A stretch of 64,000 nt of DNA from MPNP01 sp965221445 (GTDB lineage: Bacteria > Pseudomonadota > Alphaproteobacteria > Rhodobacterales > Rhodobacteraceae): positions 1,798,001 to 1,862,000 of the forward strand of contig CBDCSF010000013.1 of NCBI GenBank assembly GCA_965221445.1. The letters are read 5' to 3'. Below, piece by piece: positions 17,397-28,500 of the stretch (position 1 is its first letter; the number at the start of each line of letters is the position of its first letter). The notes below the pieces were generated by a model, which ran no database searches, was not told the DNA's origin, and was given only the letters and a program-made list of their open reading frames with translations. A program made the position numbers and the translations under genes.

Positions 17397-18985
17397 CCCC
17401 TTCAGTTGACGAACAAAATAATGGAATAAGTGTCACGGCTGCTTCTGACATTGAGGTTGATCACGAGCAGCTTGATACTTCCATAGCAGAGTTTGTTGAA
17501 AGGAGCCCTGGCTACTACCAGCAAGTCTTTCACAAGGTCCATGCCGCCACAAGTTCACTCCCAAATACCTTTAATTGGGCTGCTGCCATTCTAGGACCGA
17601 TCTGGGGCGGTTTCCGTGGCGTCTGGGGTTTTTTCTGGGGGTTCCTGATCTTGGAAATGATTGTCTGGGTACAGATGGGCAGAGGAATCTGGGGTAATCC
17701 AGGAGCAAGATTTGAAGAACGGGCAGAAGGACAGCTTGAAAAGGCAGCAGAGTTTAAACAGAGGGCAGAAGATGCTTTGGCGGCTGGGGAAGATGCTGAA
17801 CGTTTTGAGAAGCTTTTTGACAATATGACACAAGCAGCCGAAAGAAGTTTGGCGGAAGCTCAGGTCCTCAACGATGGCAAGTTTACTGTCCTCCTCACAG
17901 GATTGGCTTTATTTGTGCTGGTTAAACTCTTAGAGGGCTTTTATGCCAACAAGATTTACGAAAGACAATATTCCAAATGGCGGATTGATCCTAAAGGAAC
18001 TGAGTCGGGAGTGAAACCCAGGAACCTTGTGTTGTCTCTGGTATTGGTAACCCTGATTGCCCCATTGACGATTTACAAGTTTACCGTCGAGAGTCCTTTT
18101 GAACTACTTAATCAATTTCCCGAAAAGGAGATAAGCAGTTATTTTCTGGAAGACGAAAATGAAACACTTTATACAGAATCGGCCAAATGGCTGGAAGCAA
18201 GAATTGATGCTGCTGCTGTAGCTGGGCAAGGAGTATTCGATGGCTTGACGGCCGGTGTGAGATCTGTTCTTAACGCCATGACACTGGCACTGATTGTTAC
18301 ACCTTGGCCCGTGGTGATGGTCGTTGTCTGTGTGGTGGCATGGAGGGCTGCAGGGCCCAGGGTATCAATATTTACCGGCGCGGCTTTGGCGTATGTAGCA
18401 TTACTGGGTTATTGGGAAGTTTCCATGGAAACAGTTGCCTTGGTTGGTGCGGCAGTGTTTTTATGCGTAATCTTCGGCATACCCTTGGGAATTTGGTTTG
18501 GCAAATCTCAAAGAGCCTATAAGATAGCCGAACCGGTTCTGGATTTAATGCAAACCTTACCGGCCTTTGTATACCTAATTCCGATCATTGCCTTTTTTGG
18601 AACGGGAAATCCACCAGGTATCCTAGCTACCATTATTTTTGGTATGCCTCCAGTAATCAGATTAACAGCTTTAGGTATGAGAGGAGTACCAAAAACAATT
18701 ATTGAAGCTGCCGAAGCCTTTGGAGCATCCAAAAGGCAATTGCTCAGGGATGTTGAAATTCCCTTGGCGTTACCCTCAATTATGACAGGAGTTAACCAAA
18801 CCATTCTTATGTGCCTTTCTATGGTGGTAATTATTTCGCTTATTGGTGGCGGCGGACTGGGTCAGGAGATCCTGATTGCCCTGCAATACGCAGCCAAGGG
18901 ACCTGGATTATTGGGTGGAATCGCCATATTGTTATGTGCAATGGTAATCGACAGGATTGTTCAGGGTGCTTTCCGTAGAGACTAG
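17393..18985 (+). CDS. proW: Glycine betaine/proline-type ABC transporter permease with long N-terminal extension
   Basis: The C-terminal half (about residues 290-530) is a normal ProW permease with the EAA-loop MRGVPKTIIEAAEAFGASKRQLL and the multiple membrane spans of the family. The N-terminal half is unusual: two pairs of hydrophobic spans flank a charged segment (about residues 100-150, alanine/glutamate-rich, EERAEGQLEKAAEFKQRAE...) likely to form a coiled coil. The first span region (FNWAAAILGPIWGGFRG) resembles DUF2628-type small membrane domains. The extension could sense ionic or membrane state, but that is speculative. It is coupled to proV by ATGA. Confidence 0.88.
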   Translation: MTPSVDEQNNGISVTAASDIEVDHEQLDTSIAEFVERSPGYYQQVFHKVHAATSSLPNTFNWAAAILGPIWGGFRGVWGFFWGFLILEMIVWVQMGRGIWGNPGARFEERAEGQLEKAAEFKQRAEDALAAGEDAERFEKLFDNMTQAAERSLAEAQVLNDGKFTVLLTGLALFVLVKLLEGFYANKIYERQYSKWRIDPKGTESGVKPRNLVLSLVLVTLIAPLTIYKFTVESPFELLNQFPEKEISSYFLEDENETLYTESAKWLEARIDAAAVAGQGVFDGLTAGVRSVLNAMTLALIVTPWPVVMVVVCVVAWRAAGPRVSIFTGAALAYVALLGYWEVSMETVALVGAAVFLCVIFGIPLGIWFGKSQRAYKIAEPVLDLMQTLPAFVYLIPIIAFFGTGNPPGILATIIFGMPPVIRLTALGMRGVPKTIIEAAEAFGASKRQLLRDVEIPLALPSIMTGVNQTILMCLSMVVIISLIGGGGLGQEILIALQYAAKGPGLLGGIAILLCAMVIDRIVQGAFRRD

Positions 18986-19556
18986 GGACAGGATTACGAA
19001 TTAAACATTAATCCCTTTGCTTTAGTGGTTTTGTTTTAAGTTCTCTTCATTAACCCTACAAACCTGGCACCTCCATGAGGCGGGTGTTTGATCTTGAAGT
19101 TTCTGACGCAATTCACTTTGCAACGACCTCAAGCAAGAGGTCCTTGGCCATTAATGGTTCGCCATGCTATCTTGCATTACTGGTTAAATGCGAATGGCTA
19201 CATCCGAATCACCTTGAGATCGTGTTGATTTCATTATTATAATCTCCATTTCAAAATTGAGCCTGCACAATTATTACATGAATGTGATCGGTAATTGAGT
19301 GATGTTGGAGACTTTTTTTCAACCGATTTCTCGTTAAAATTCAAAAGAACTCACATTGTACTTTTGTCTGGTAGAATTATGCTAATAATTTAATTTTGGT
19401 CTCACGGTTATAAAAATTTAAAACTGGAAAACTGGTATTAGCTTCAAGACTTTAAAATCTATTAGGGAGAATGAAACCGACTCCTCTGTATTGTAGCTTC
19501 AGGATTTCTGCTGAATAAACATTGATCACTATGTCGGGACCTATTTGGGGGAATTG
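18986..19556. other. 571-base non-coding spacer before the PKS gene
   Basis: No open frame with codon-like character is evident. A weak hairpin with a bulge (CACCTCC / GGCGGGTG, 19068-19086) followed by TTT could terminate the proXVW transcript. The right half is AT-rich with several possible promoter-like stretches, but none is convincing. A 15-codon frame at 19470 (ATG AAA CCG ...) has a ribosome-like AGGGAGA too close to the ATG. The long leader could carry regulation of the PKS gene, but I see no riboswitch I can name. Confidence 0.5.
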
Positions 19557-22500
19557 ATGGTTTCTAGTGCTAATAATCACCTTTCTCAAGGAATTGCTGG
19601 AAAAACCAGGGAATTTACCCCTGTTGAACCGATAGCCATTGTTGGTATGGCATGCAGGTTTCCTGGTGCAAACAATATTTCAGAATTTTGGCAACTACTT
19701 GAATCTGGCGGCAATTCAGTTGCAGAAATTGTTCCGGGCATGGGTAATCGACGTGTGGATGAACTTTTTTCGGGTATTTCGGAAATGGGTAATGCATGCA
19801 GATATTGTTCCTATGTCGATGAGATAGAACAATTTGATGCTGGTTTTTTTCGGATTTCACCAGCTGAGGCTCACTTTTTGGACCCACAACAGCGTATGAT
19901 GCTGGAGACAAGTTGGTTAGCCCTTGAGGATGCAGGGATCAATCCGGATCAGCTGAAAGGTAGCCGAACTGGCGTTTACACTGGAATCAGTAACGACGAG
20001 TACAGGATGTTGGTAGTGGACTCCAACAAGCCCACAGAGGCTGCTTCTTGCCTCTATGCCCTGAGCGGTACCAACTTGAATGGTACCAGTGGACGAGTTT
20101 CTTACGTCCTTGGTCTGATGGGACCTGCAAAAGCTGTTGATGCTGCCTGTGCATCATCCTTGGTATCGGTTCACGACGCAGTTTCCGACCTTCAGCAGGG
20201 TAAGGCGGATCTAGCCATCGCAGGAGGAGTACAAGCGATTCTTAATGGCCGAATATTTGAACTTCGTGCTGATGCAATGATGCTTTCAGCAGATGGGCAA
20301 TGCAAGGCCTTTGACGCTTCAGCAAACGGTTATGTTAGAGGGGAGGGTTGCGGTGTAGTTGTTCTCAAGAGATTAAGTGACGCAGAGCAGGATTGTGATC
20401 GTATCTGGGGTGTTATCCGGGGTTCGGCAGTTAATCATGGTGGTGCAAGTAGTGGCTTGACGGTTCCACACACACCAGCACTGGAACAGGTGATTGAAAC
20501 TGCACTTGCTCAAGCAGGTATCGCCGCATCTGAAGTCGATTACCTTGAAGCACATGGTACCGGAACATCAGTTGGAGATCCGATTGAGATCAACGCTGTA
20601 GCCTCAGTCTACGGCAAAGGGCGTATGGTTGATCAACCGCTTTTGGTCGGTTCCGTGAAAACCAATGTTGGACACCTTGAGTCAGCAGCTGGAATAGCTG
20701 GTCTGATAAAGGCTGCGTTGGTAATGCAGCGAGGGGTTATTCCAAAACATCTGCATTTTCAGAATCCCAATCCGAGCCTAGATTGGGATCAATTACCTCT
20801 TAAGGTGACTTCGTCCATGATGGATTTACCTTACCGTGATGGTCGACCACGCCTTGCAGGAGTAAATTCTTTCGGAATATCAGGTACAAATGCCCACATT
20901 GTTGTCGAAGAATACAAAAGGGCGGACAAGATACCTTATGCAGAGGAACAAGTAGTTGGATTGACCAATTCTGTTCAGGTACCGGCATCCTTTCAGCACC
21001 ATTCAAACCCAGCGAAAAAAATTCGGAAACGCGATACTCGCCTTTTGCCTTTATCTGGCAAATCCAGAAATGCACTAAGAGAACTTGCAGGAAGATATCT
21101 CGCCTGGCTTGAAAGGTATGAAGAAGATGATCTTGCCTTGGATTCGTTGTTGTCGGATATGGCTTGGACTGCTAGCATCGGACGGTGTCATTTTGATCAC
21201 CGTGAAGGCCTATTGTTCGAGAATTACAGGTCGTTACGGAATCAGTTACAGTCTCTGACGGAAAGTAGTGTTGACAGCATAAATCTTTCCAAGGCAAAGG
21301 TGGCATTTGCTTATACCGGACAAGGAAGCCAGTGGGCTGGAATGGGAGCCGCACTTTATGAAAGGGAACCTGTTGTACAAACAGTTCTTGACTGCTGTGA
21401 GGATGTTTTTCGTGCTTATAAGGGAACTTCCCTACTGGATGTCATGTTCGCACAGAATGGTGATGAAGCTGACCTGAAAAATACTGAATGGGAACAACCT
21501 GCTCTATATGCACTGGAGTGTTCCCTAACTGCGCTATGGGGCAGTTTGGGAATCACTCCTGATGTGGTTTTGGGACACAGTGTAGGAGAGTTGGCTGCTG
21601 CCCAGGCGGCAGGAGTATACAGTCTGGAGGATGGAATGCGGTTCGCTGCAACTCGTGGAACCCTCATGTCCGAGACCGAGCCGGGTGCTATGGCTGCGAT
21701 ATTTGCCTCACCCGAACGAGTAAGCTCAATTGTTGAAGAGTTTGCGAATGCTGGGAGTACTGTATGCATTTCAGCAGATAATGGCAACCATCAGGTAATT
21801 AGCGGTCAAATTACTGACATTGAAACAATAACCAATCGTTTTGGACAAGAAGGTATCAGGACCAGACGATTGAAAACAACTAGAGCATTCCATAGCTGTT
21901 TAGTGGAACCAGTCTTGAATGACATTGAGGCCTACTTTAATGGAGTAGCCATAAAAACCCCTTCACTCAGTATAGTCAGTAACCTGACGGGAAAATTGCT
22001 GGAGCCAGGAAAATTGCTGGACGGGACCTATTGGAGACAGCATGCACGAGAGGCTGTAGCATTCTCTAGCGGTGTTAAGACATTGGCAGGACTTGATGTT
22101 GATTTAGTGATTGAAATCGGTCCTCGCAATTTGCTGGGACCGATGACTGTTGCAGCATGGCCAGAATCTGCTGTTGCACCGATCCTGGTCTCCAGTTTGT
22201 GTCCCCCAACCGAGGAATCCCAAATGTCCACAGGTGATGATGGTTTTATGACTGGTGTTGCAAAAGCATATCATGCAGGTCTTCCGGTTCGTTTTGAAGG
22301 ATTATTCGCAGGGGAAAAACGTCGACGTATCTCAATTCCTGATTATCCGTTCCAGCGAGAACACTATTGGCTTGAAAAAACAAACATGAAAAAGCATCGT
22401 GCTGGACATCCTCTTTTGGGTGAACGACGTGAATCTGCCAGCGGTGAAGTTTCATATGAGATAGAAGTGTTTTCATCTGAACCCGAATGGATGAGTGATC

Positions 22501-25500
22501 ACCGGGTGTTTGGTCGAGTAATTGCTCCCGGAGCACTTTACGGTGCCATGGCAGCATCGGCCTATTTTTCAGAAGGAGAAGAAATTGCTGTCGTGGAAGA
22601 TATGCAGCTACACAACGCTTTGGTATTCCCACGAGAAGACTCGGAAAATAACACAAATGAAACAGGCAGGAGGGTGCAACTCGTTATCGACTCCCTTGAG
22701 GCATCTGGATCACAGCGTGCAAAGATATTCAGCAAGGGAAGTGAGGAAAATTGGACCACCCACGTTGAATACAGTTTTTCTTCAGATAGGCCGATGATGA
22801 ATTTCAGTGGACGAACAGATCTGGAGAATCTGAAGACTCGTCTGGAACCCGTAGATGTTCTAGCCTATTACCGTGCCCGTGCTGCCACAGGTATTGAGCT
22901 AGGTCCATCGTTCCGAACATTACGCGGACTCTGGTCACGTCATGGGGAAGCGCTCGGTGAGGTAACCATATCAAATCTTCCCGGTCAGAGCGACCTTGAT
23001 GTACATCCGCTCTTGCTGGATGGTTGTTTTCAGGTCGTAGCTGCAGCTCGAAATCCTGGTGGGAAAGAGGGAGATATAACCTATCTTCCCTTCGGATGGG
23101 AGAGGTTCTGGCTAACAAAGCGGTTACCACAAGATGTAATCTGTCACGTATTGATGAAAGAGGATTCTCAAGGGACTGGAGGTGATCAGCCACAGGAGGT
23201 CATGATTGGTGAATTACGCATCTACGACAGATCGGGCAATCTTCTCGGTGGGATTGACGGTTATACAGTAAAGAGGGCAACGCCGGGAGCGTTATTCTCG
23301 GCTTCCGAAGGATTTGAAGACTTGCTCTACGAAATTGTTTGGCGTGAAGTCAGCCTGACCCCGGGAATTATATCAGCTGATTTCCTTCCAACTCCAAAAG
23401 ATGTAGCAAATCGCTCAGGATTACTCTCGGAGTATCTGGCCGAAGAAGGTGTATCACGTGATGACAGGAGTGCTCTTCTGGGGGACTTGGAAAAATGGGC
23501 AGGTTCTCGAGCCCTAGTGACCCTGGAGCAGTTGGGGTGGAAGAGAAAAGCCGGTATAAAACTGGACCACGAAGAACTCCGGCGAGAGCTCGGGGTAGGT
23601 GAAGAACATCAGCGTTTGTTTCGACGGCTACTTGAGATGCTTGCCAAATCCGGGGTATTGGAAGAAACGAAACATGGCTTCGTTGTAAAACTTGGGAACA
23701 ATGATCCCTTGCCCAATGAAACACCTGCGGATATTGATGCCTTTGTTTCCAATATGATTGAAAGATACCCCCATGGTGCAAACGAAATCGGATTGTTCAG
23801 ACGGTGTGGTGGGGCTCTTCCAGAAGTGCTTTGTGGCAAAGCAGATCCTCTTACTCTCTTGTTCAGTAGTGGAGAACCAACTCCTGGTGACTTGTATTTG
23901 AAAGCCCCTATTGCACGTGCGGCAAACAGGATACTAAAGGAGACAGTTCGCACACTTGTAGCTGGTTTGCCTGAAGGAAAGCGCCTGAGAGTGATCGAAA
24001 TCGGTGCAGGAACAGGATCCGCAACCGCAGCAATCCTGCCGGAACTTCCAGAAGGAAAGTTCGATTATATGTATACTGATATTTCAGCAGGATTCTTTGC
24101 AGAAGCTGAAACACGATTCGGAGATGGTGGCGGTGCTATTAAATACTGCCCACTGAACATTGAAAAAGACCCTGTCAATCAGGGCTTTACTTCTAACTCT
24201 TATGACCTGCTTATTGCCTCTAATGTATTACATGCTACGCGATATCTAGAAGAAACACTTGCATATTGCCTGAAACTTCTTGCTCCATCGGGTCAATTGG
24301 TTGCACTTGAAAACCTCAGCGGTCAAGGTTGGATGGATCTCACGTTCGGACAACTAGATGGCTGGTGGCGATTTGCCGACGATTATCGTCCTCACCACGC
24401 CTTAGCTAACCCAACTGTGTGGCGACAGGTACTTAAGGACGTGGGCTTTGATGAAGTAGAAGTTCTTGGGGTAAATGAGTCGGACCCGGCAGAGTTTTTA
24501 GATAAGGGCGTGATTGTTGCCCAAAGTCCGGCAGAGATAAAGGAAGACCCTGGGATCTGGGTTTTAGCAGCTGAAAACAACGGTCTGGCAACCCAGTTAG
24601 CAAGCAAACTGGCAGCCCGAAACCAAACAATTTTCTTGACTGAGGGCTCCCGAACTAATGTCGTGACACAACAGACACTTGGTGAGAACATAATCAAATG
24701 TACCGTGGAAATGGAAAAGCGAGATTCTTGGGGCTCTCTGATAAGAAATCTTCCCCAAGATATACCTTTCCGAGGTGTTGTTCACCTGATGGCACTGGAG
24801 GGTCACGGAGCAGAGGCAACTCATGAGGAAATTGGGCAGGACATAAGACAAGCCGGTGCCAGTGCCCTTGCCATGGTACAGGGATTGACTGATACCGATA
24901 CAAAGCCAGAGAGCGGGGTATGGTTTCTGACCAGCGGAGCGCAGGTACTGGAACGGGAACGTGGCGGAGAACTAATTGGTTCTGTTCTTTGGGGCTTTGG
25001 AAAGGCTGTGTCCCTGGAAGCGGTTGATCTGCAACCGAGGATGATTGATCTAGATCCTACAGTGACGGTACCACTGTCCGATTTGGTAAATGAACTCCTT
25101 TATCCTGACATGGAAAATCACATCGCATATCGGTCTGGACGCCGTCAGGTATCACGCTTGGTTCGGGCGGGGGGAGGAACTGGTACCGAACGGCTCTCTC
25201 TACCTGATGATTCTGCTTGGGTACTGGCACCAGACCCTAGTGGAGTATTCGAGAAACCTTTCATCAAACCTTTACCAAAACGTTCCCTAGAACCAAAGGA
25301 GGTTCGTATTTCAGTAGAGGCTGCCGGGCTCAATTTTTGGGATGTTTTTCGCTCATTAGGCTTTATTCAGGAAGGCAATCTGGGTAGAGAAATGTGTGGT
25401 TATGTAATTGAGGTAGGTTCCGAAGTTTCAACTGTCTCAATCGGGGATCATGTAACGGGACTTGGATTTGGTGCGTTTGCAATAGAGATGATAACAAGAG

Positions 25501-28500
25501 AGGAACTAGTAGCACCTGCTCCAGATGGATATTCGGTTTCAGAACTTGCAACGATACCGAGCGCATTCGTCTCAGCCGCACTTTCTTATGAATTATCCGG
25601 TTTGATACCGGGAGATAAGGTTTTGATTCATGCCGGTGCAGGAGGTGTTGGGCTGGCCGCAATTCAGTTAGCACGAGCAGCAGGAGCAGAAGTCTTTGCA
25701 ACCGCTAGTGCGCCAAAGCAGGAGTATCTTCGCTCTGTTGGCGTGAATAACATTTTTGATAGTCGGCAAACTGCGTTTGGGGAGGAGATTCTTACTGTAA
25801 CAGATGGTGCTGGTGTTGATGTTGTGTTGAACAGTCTAACAGGAGAAGGCTTTATAGACGCAAGTTTGTCCTGCCTCAAAAAGGGTGGTCGATTCATTGA
25901 GTTGGCGCGAAGAGATATACTGAGCGAGGAAGAAATGTCGGCGGTACGCCCAGACGTTACCTACGCCATCCTTGAATTGGATGTACTGAAAAAAACAGAT
26001 CCAGAGTGGGTCGGCAGAGTTCTTCGAAATGTGATGAAGCAACTTGACACCAAGAAAATAAAACCAATTACCCATAGCAGATGGCCTCTGGCCGAGGCAG
26101 GTTCAGCATTAAGATTCATGAGATCAGCTCGCCACATTGGGAAAATTGTTCTGACGGCCCCCCCGCTTGTTAGTAATCGTTTGCAACCTGACAAAACTTA
26201 CCTGGTAACCGGTGGACTTGGTGGGATTGGATGTGCTGTTGCTGATTGGCTCGCTAAAAATGGCGCGGAAGTAATTGTATTGAATGGTCGACGACCCCCC
26301 AGCCCCGAGGTGGAAGAGGTTATCAACTCGCTACGCGAACGTGGGTTCACGATTCGAGTGGAGCTAGCAGACATGACTGATGCAAGTCAAGTGAATAAAA
26401 TGCTTGAGCGAATCAGAAATGAGTTACCCCCGTTGGGTGGGGTGATCCACAGCGTGGGCGTATTGTCGGATGGCGCGTTGACGAATCAAAGCTGGGAGAG
26501 GTTTGAAACGGTGTTGTGGCCCAAAATACTAGGAGCCTGGCAACTCCACCACGCTACGGCTAATTTAGATCTTGATCTGTTTGTGCTTTTTTCCAGCCGG
26601 GTCGGAGTAATGGGTAACCCGGGTCAAGCTAACCATGCAGCAGCCAATGCTTTCCTTGATCAACTTGCTAGGCACCGTCGGGCATTGGGGTTACCAGGTC
26701 AGGCCATAGCTTGGGGCGCTTGGTCGGAAATCGGAGAAGCTGCAGAACAGCGAGACCGAATTGAGCGGCAAAGAGCCGCACGAGGGGGGCGCTGGTTTAC
26801 TCCACAACAAGGTATAAGTGCGTTTGACCAACTGGTACGTTCTGATGTTACAAATTCCGTAGTGATGGCTATGGACTGGTCTGTTTTCGAAGAGGTCATG
26901 GAGAAACGACCTCCCCTATTAGAGGATCTTCTTTCTTCAACCTCTGATACAGGAGTCATTTCGCCCGCTTTGGCAGAAGATTTGATCTCTCGGATCGGCA
27001 AGACACCTGTTGTAGAACGGGAGAATTTGTTAGTGGCGTTCCTACAACAGGAGTTAAAGGCTGTATTACGCCTACCCACGACCCCAGAGCCTTCAATTGG
27101 TTTTTTTGATCTAGGTATGGATTCGCTGATGGCTGTGGAATTGCGAAATCGACTTAACCGTGCGTTTGTCGATACTTACACAGCATCAAACACAGTAGTG
27201 TTTGACTACCCAAATATCGCTGCACTCGCCCGTCACCTGGTTGAAGAACTCGGTGAGGTGGGTCCCGATACGCGAGTGGAACCTGTACCGGTTCAGCAGA
27301 CATACCTGGAGCAAGGTGAGGAACAGATAGCCGTTGTTGGAATGGCCTGTCGATTTCCCGGTGCTTCTGATATTGACTCCTACTGGAGCAACCTTGAAGC
27401 CGGCTACGATGCTGTGACAGAAGGTCGACAGGATTCAAGCCCTTGGGACGGTGTTCTTGGAGATCCATCTGCCAAGGAGAGCATGTTTCGAAGGGGTGGA
27501 TTTGTTGAGGGGCTTGATTTCTTTGATGCTGAATTTTTTGGTATCAGACCAATTGAAGCACGAATGATGGACCCACGTCAAAGATTGTTGTTGGAAACAA
27601 GTTGGCAAGCGATTGAGGATGCTGGAATCCCTCCCTACTTGCTTGAGGGAACTCGCACCGGTGTATACGTTGGGTTGGGTGGAAGTGAATATCGGGATTT
27701 GATTGGTACCACTAGTCAGGAAGACAATTTTTTGGGTACTGCTCCAAGCGTAACGATCGGGAGGGTTGCCTTCACGTTGGGCCTCATGGGGCCAGCTTTA
27801 CCCCTGGACATGACTTGTTCATCATCACTGGTTGCAGTTCACCAAGCTGTGGCAAGTCTTAGGAGAAAAGAGGTAGATCAAGCTTTGGCTGGAGGGGTCC
27901 AAGTAGTGCTTTCTCCTCGAGTTGCAAAGTTCATGGCAGAATTTGGGATGCTGTCTAAATTTGGTCGGTGCCAGACCTTTGATGAGGCTGCGGACGGATT
28001 CGTTCGGGGTGAAGGTTGTGGCGTGGTGGTTTTGAAGCGTTTAAGTGATGCTTTAGCAGACGGAGACCGTATCTGGGGTCTAGTAAAAGGTACTGCAGTA
28101 AATCAAAATGGGGCGAGTGCGGCACTTACAATACCAAACGGAACAGCCCAGGAGCAGGTGATCCAAGAAGCCATCTTACAGGCTGGTACTACCCCTGACC
28201 AAGTGGATTACCTAGAAGTACATGCCACTGGTTCACAACTTGGAGATCCGATTGAGGTGCGTGCTGCTGCCACTGTTTACGGAAAGGGGCGCACCCAAAA
28301 TCGACCCCTCCTGCTTGGCACAGTAAAGACAAACATTGGTCATCTTGAACCGGCTGCCGGTATTGCCGGTCTAATCAAGGTATTACTAGCTATGAAGCAT
28401 GGGGTGATTCCTAAGAATCTTCATTTCCAAAATCCCAATCAACACATACCATGGGACGAGTTACCTATAAAAGTTGTGTCGGAGAAAATGGACTGGCCAC

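Noticed and set aside
19470..19517. 15-codon leader peptide before the PKS
   Set aside because: AGGGAGA overlaps the spacing needed for the ATG; no attenuator hairpin or codon bias around it.
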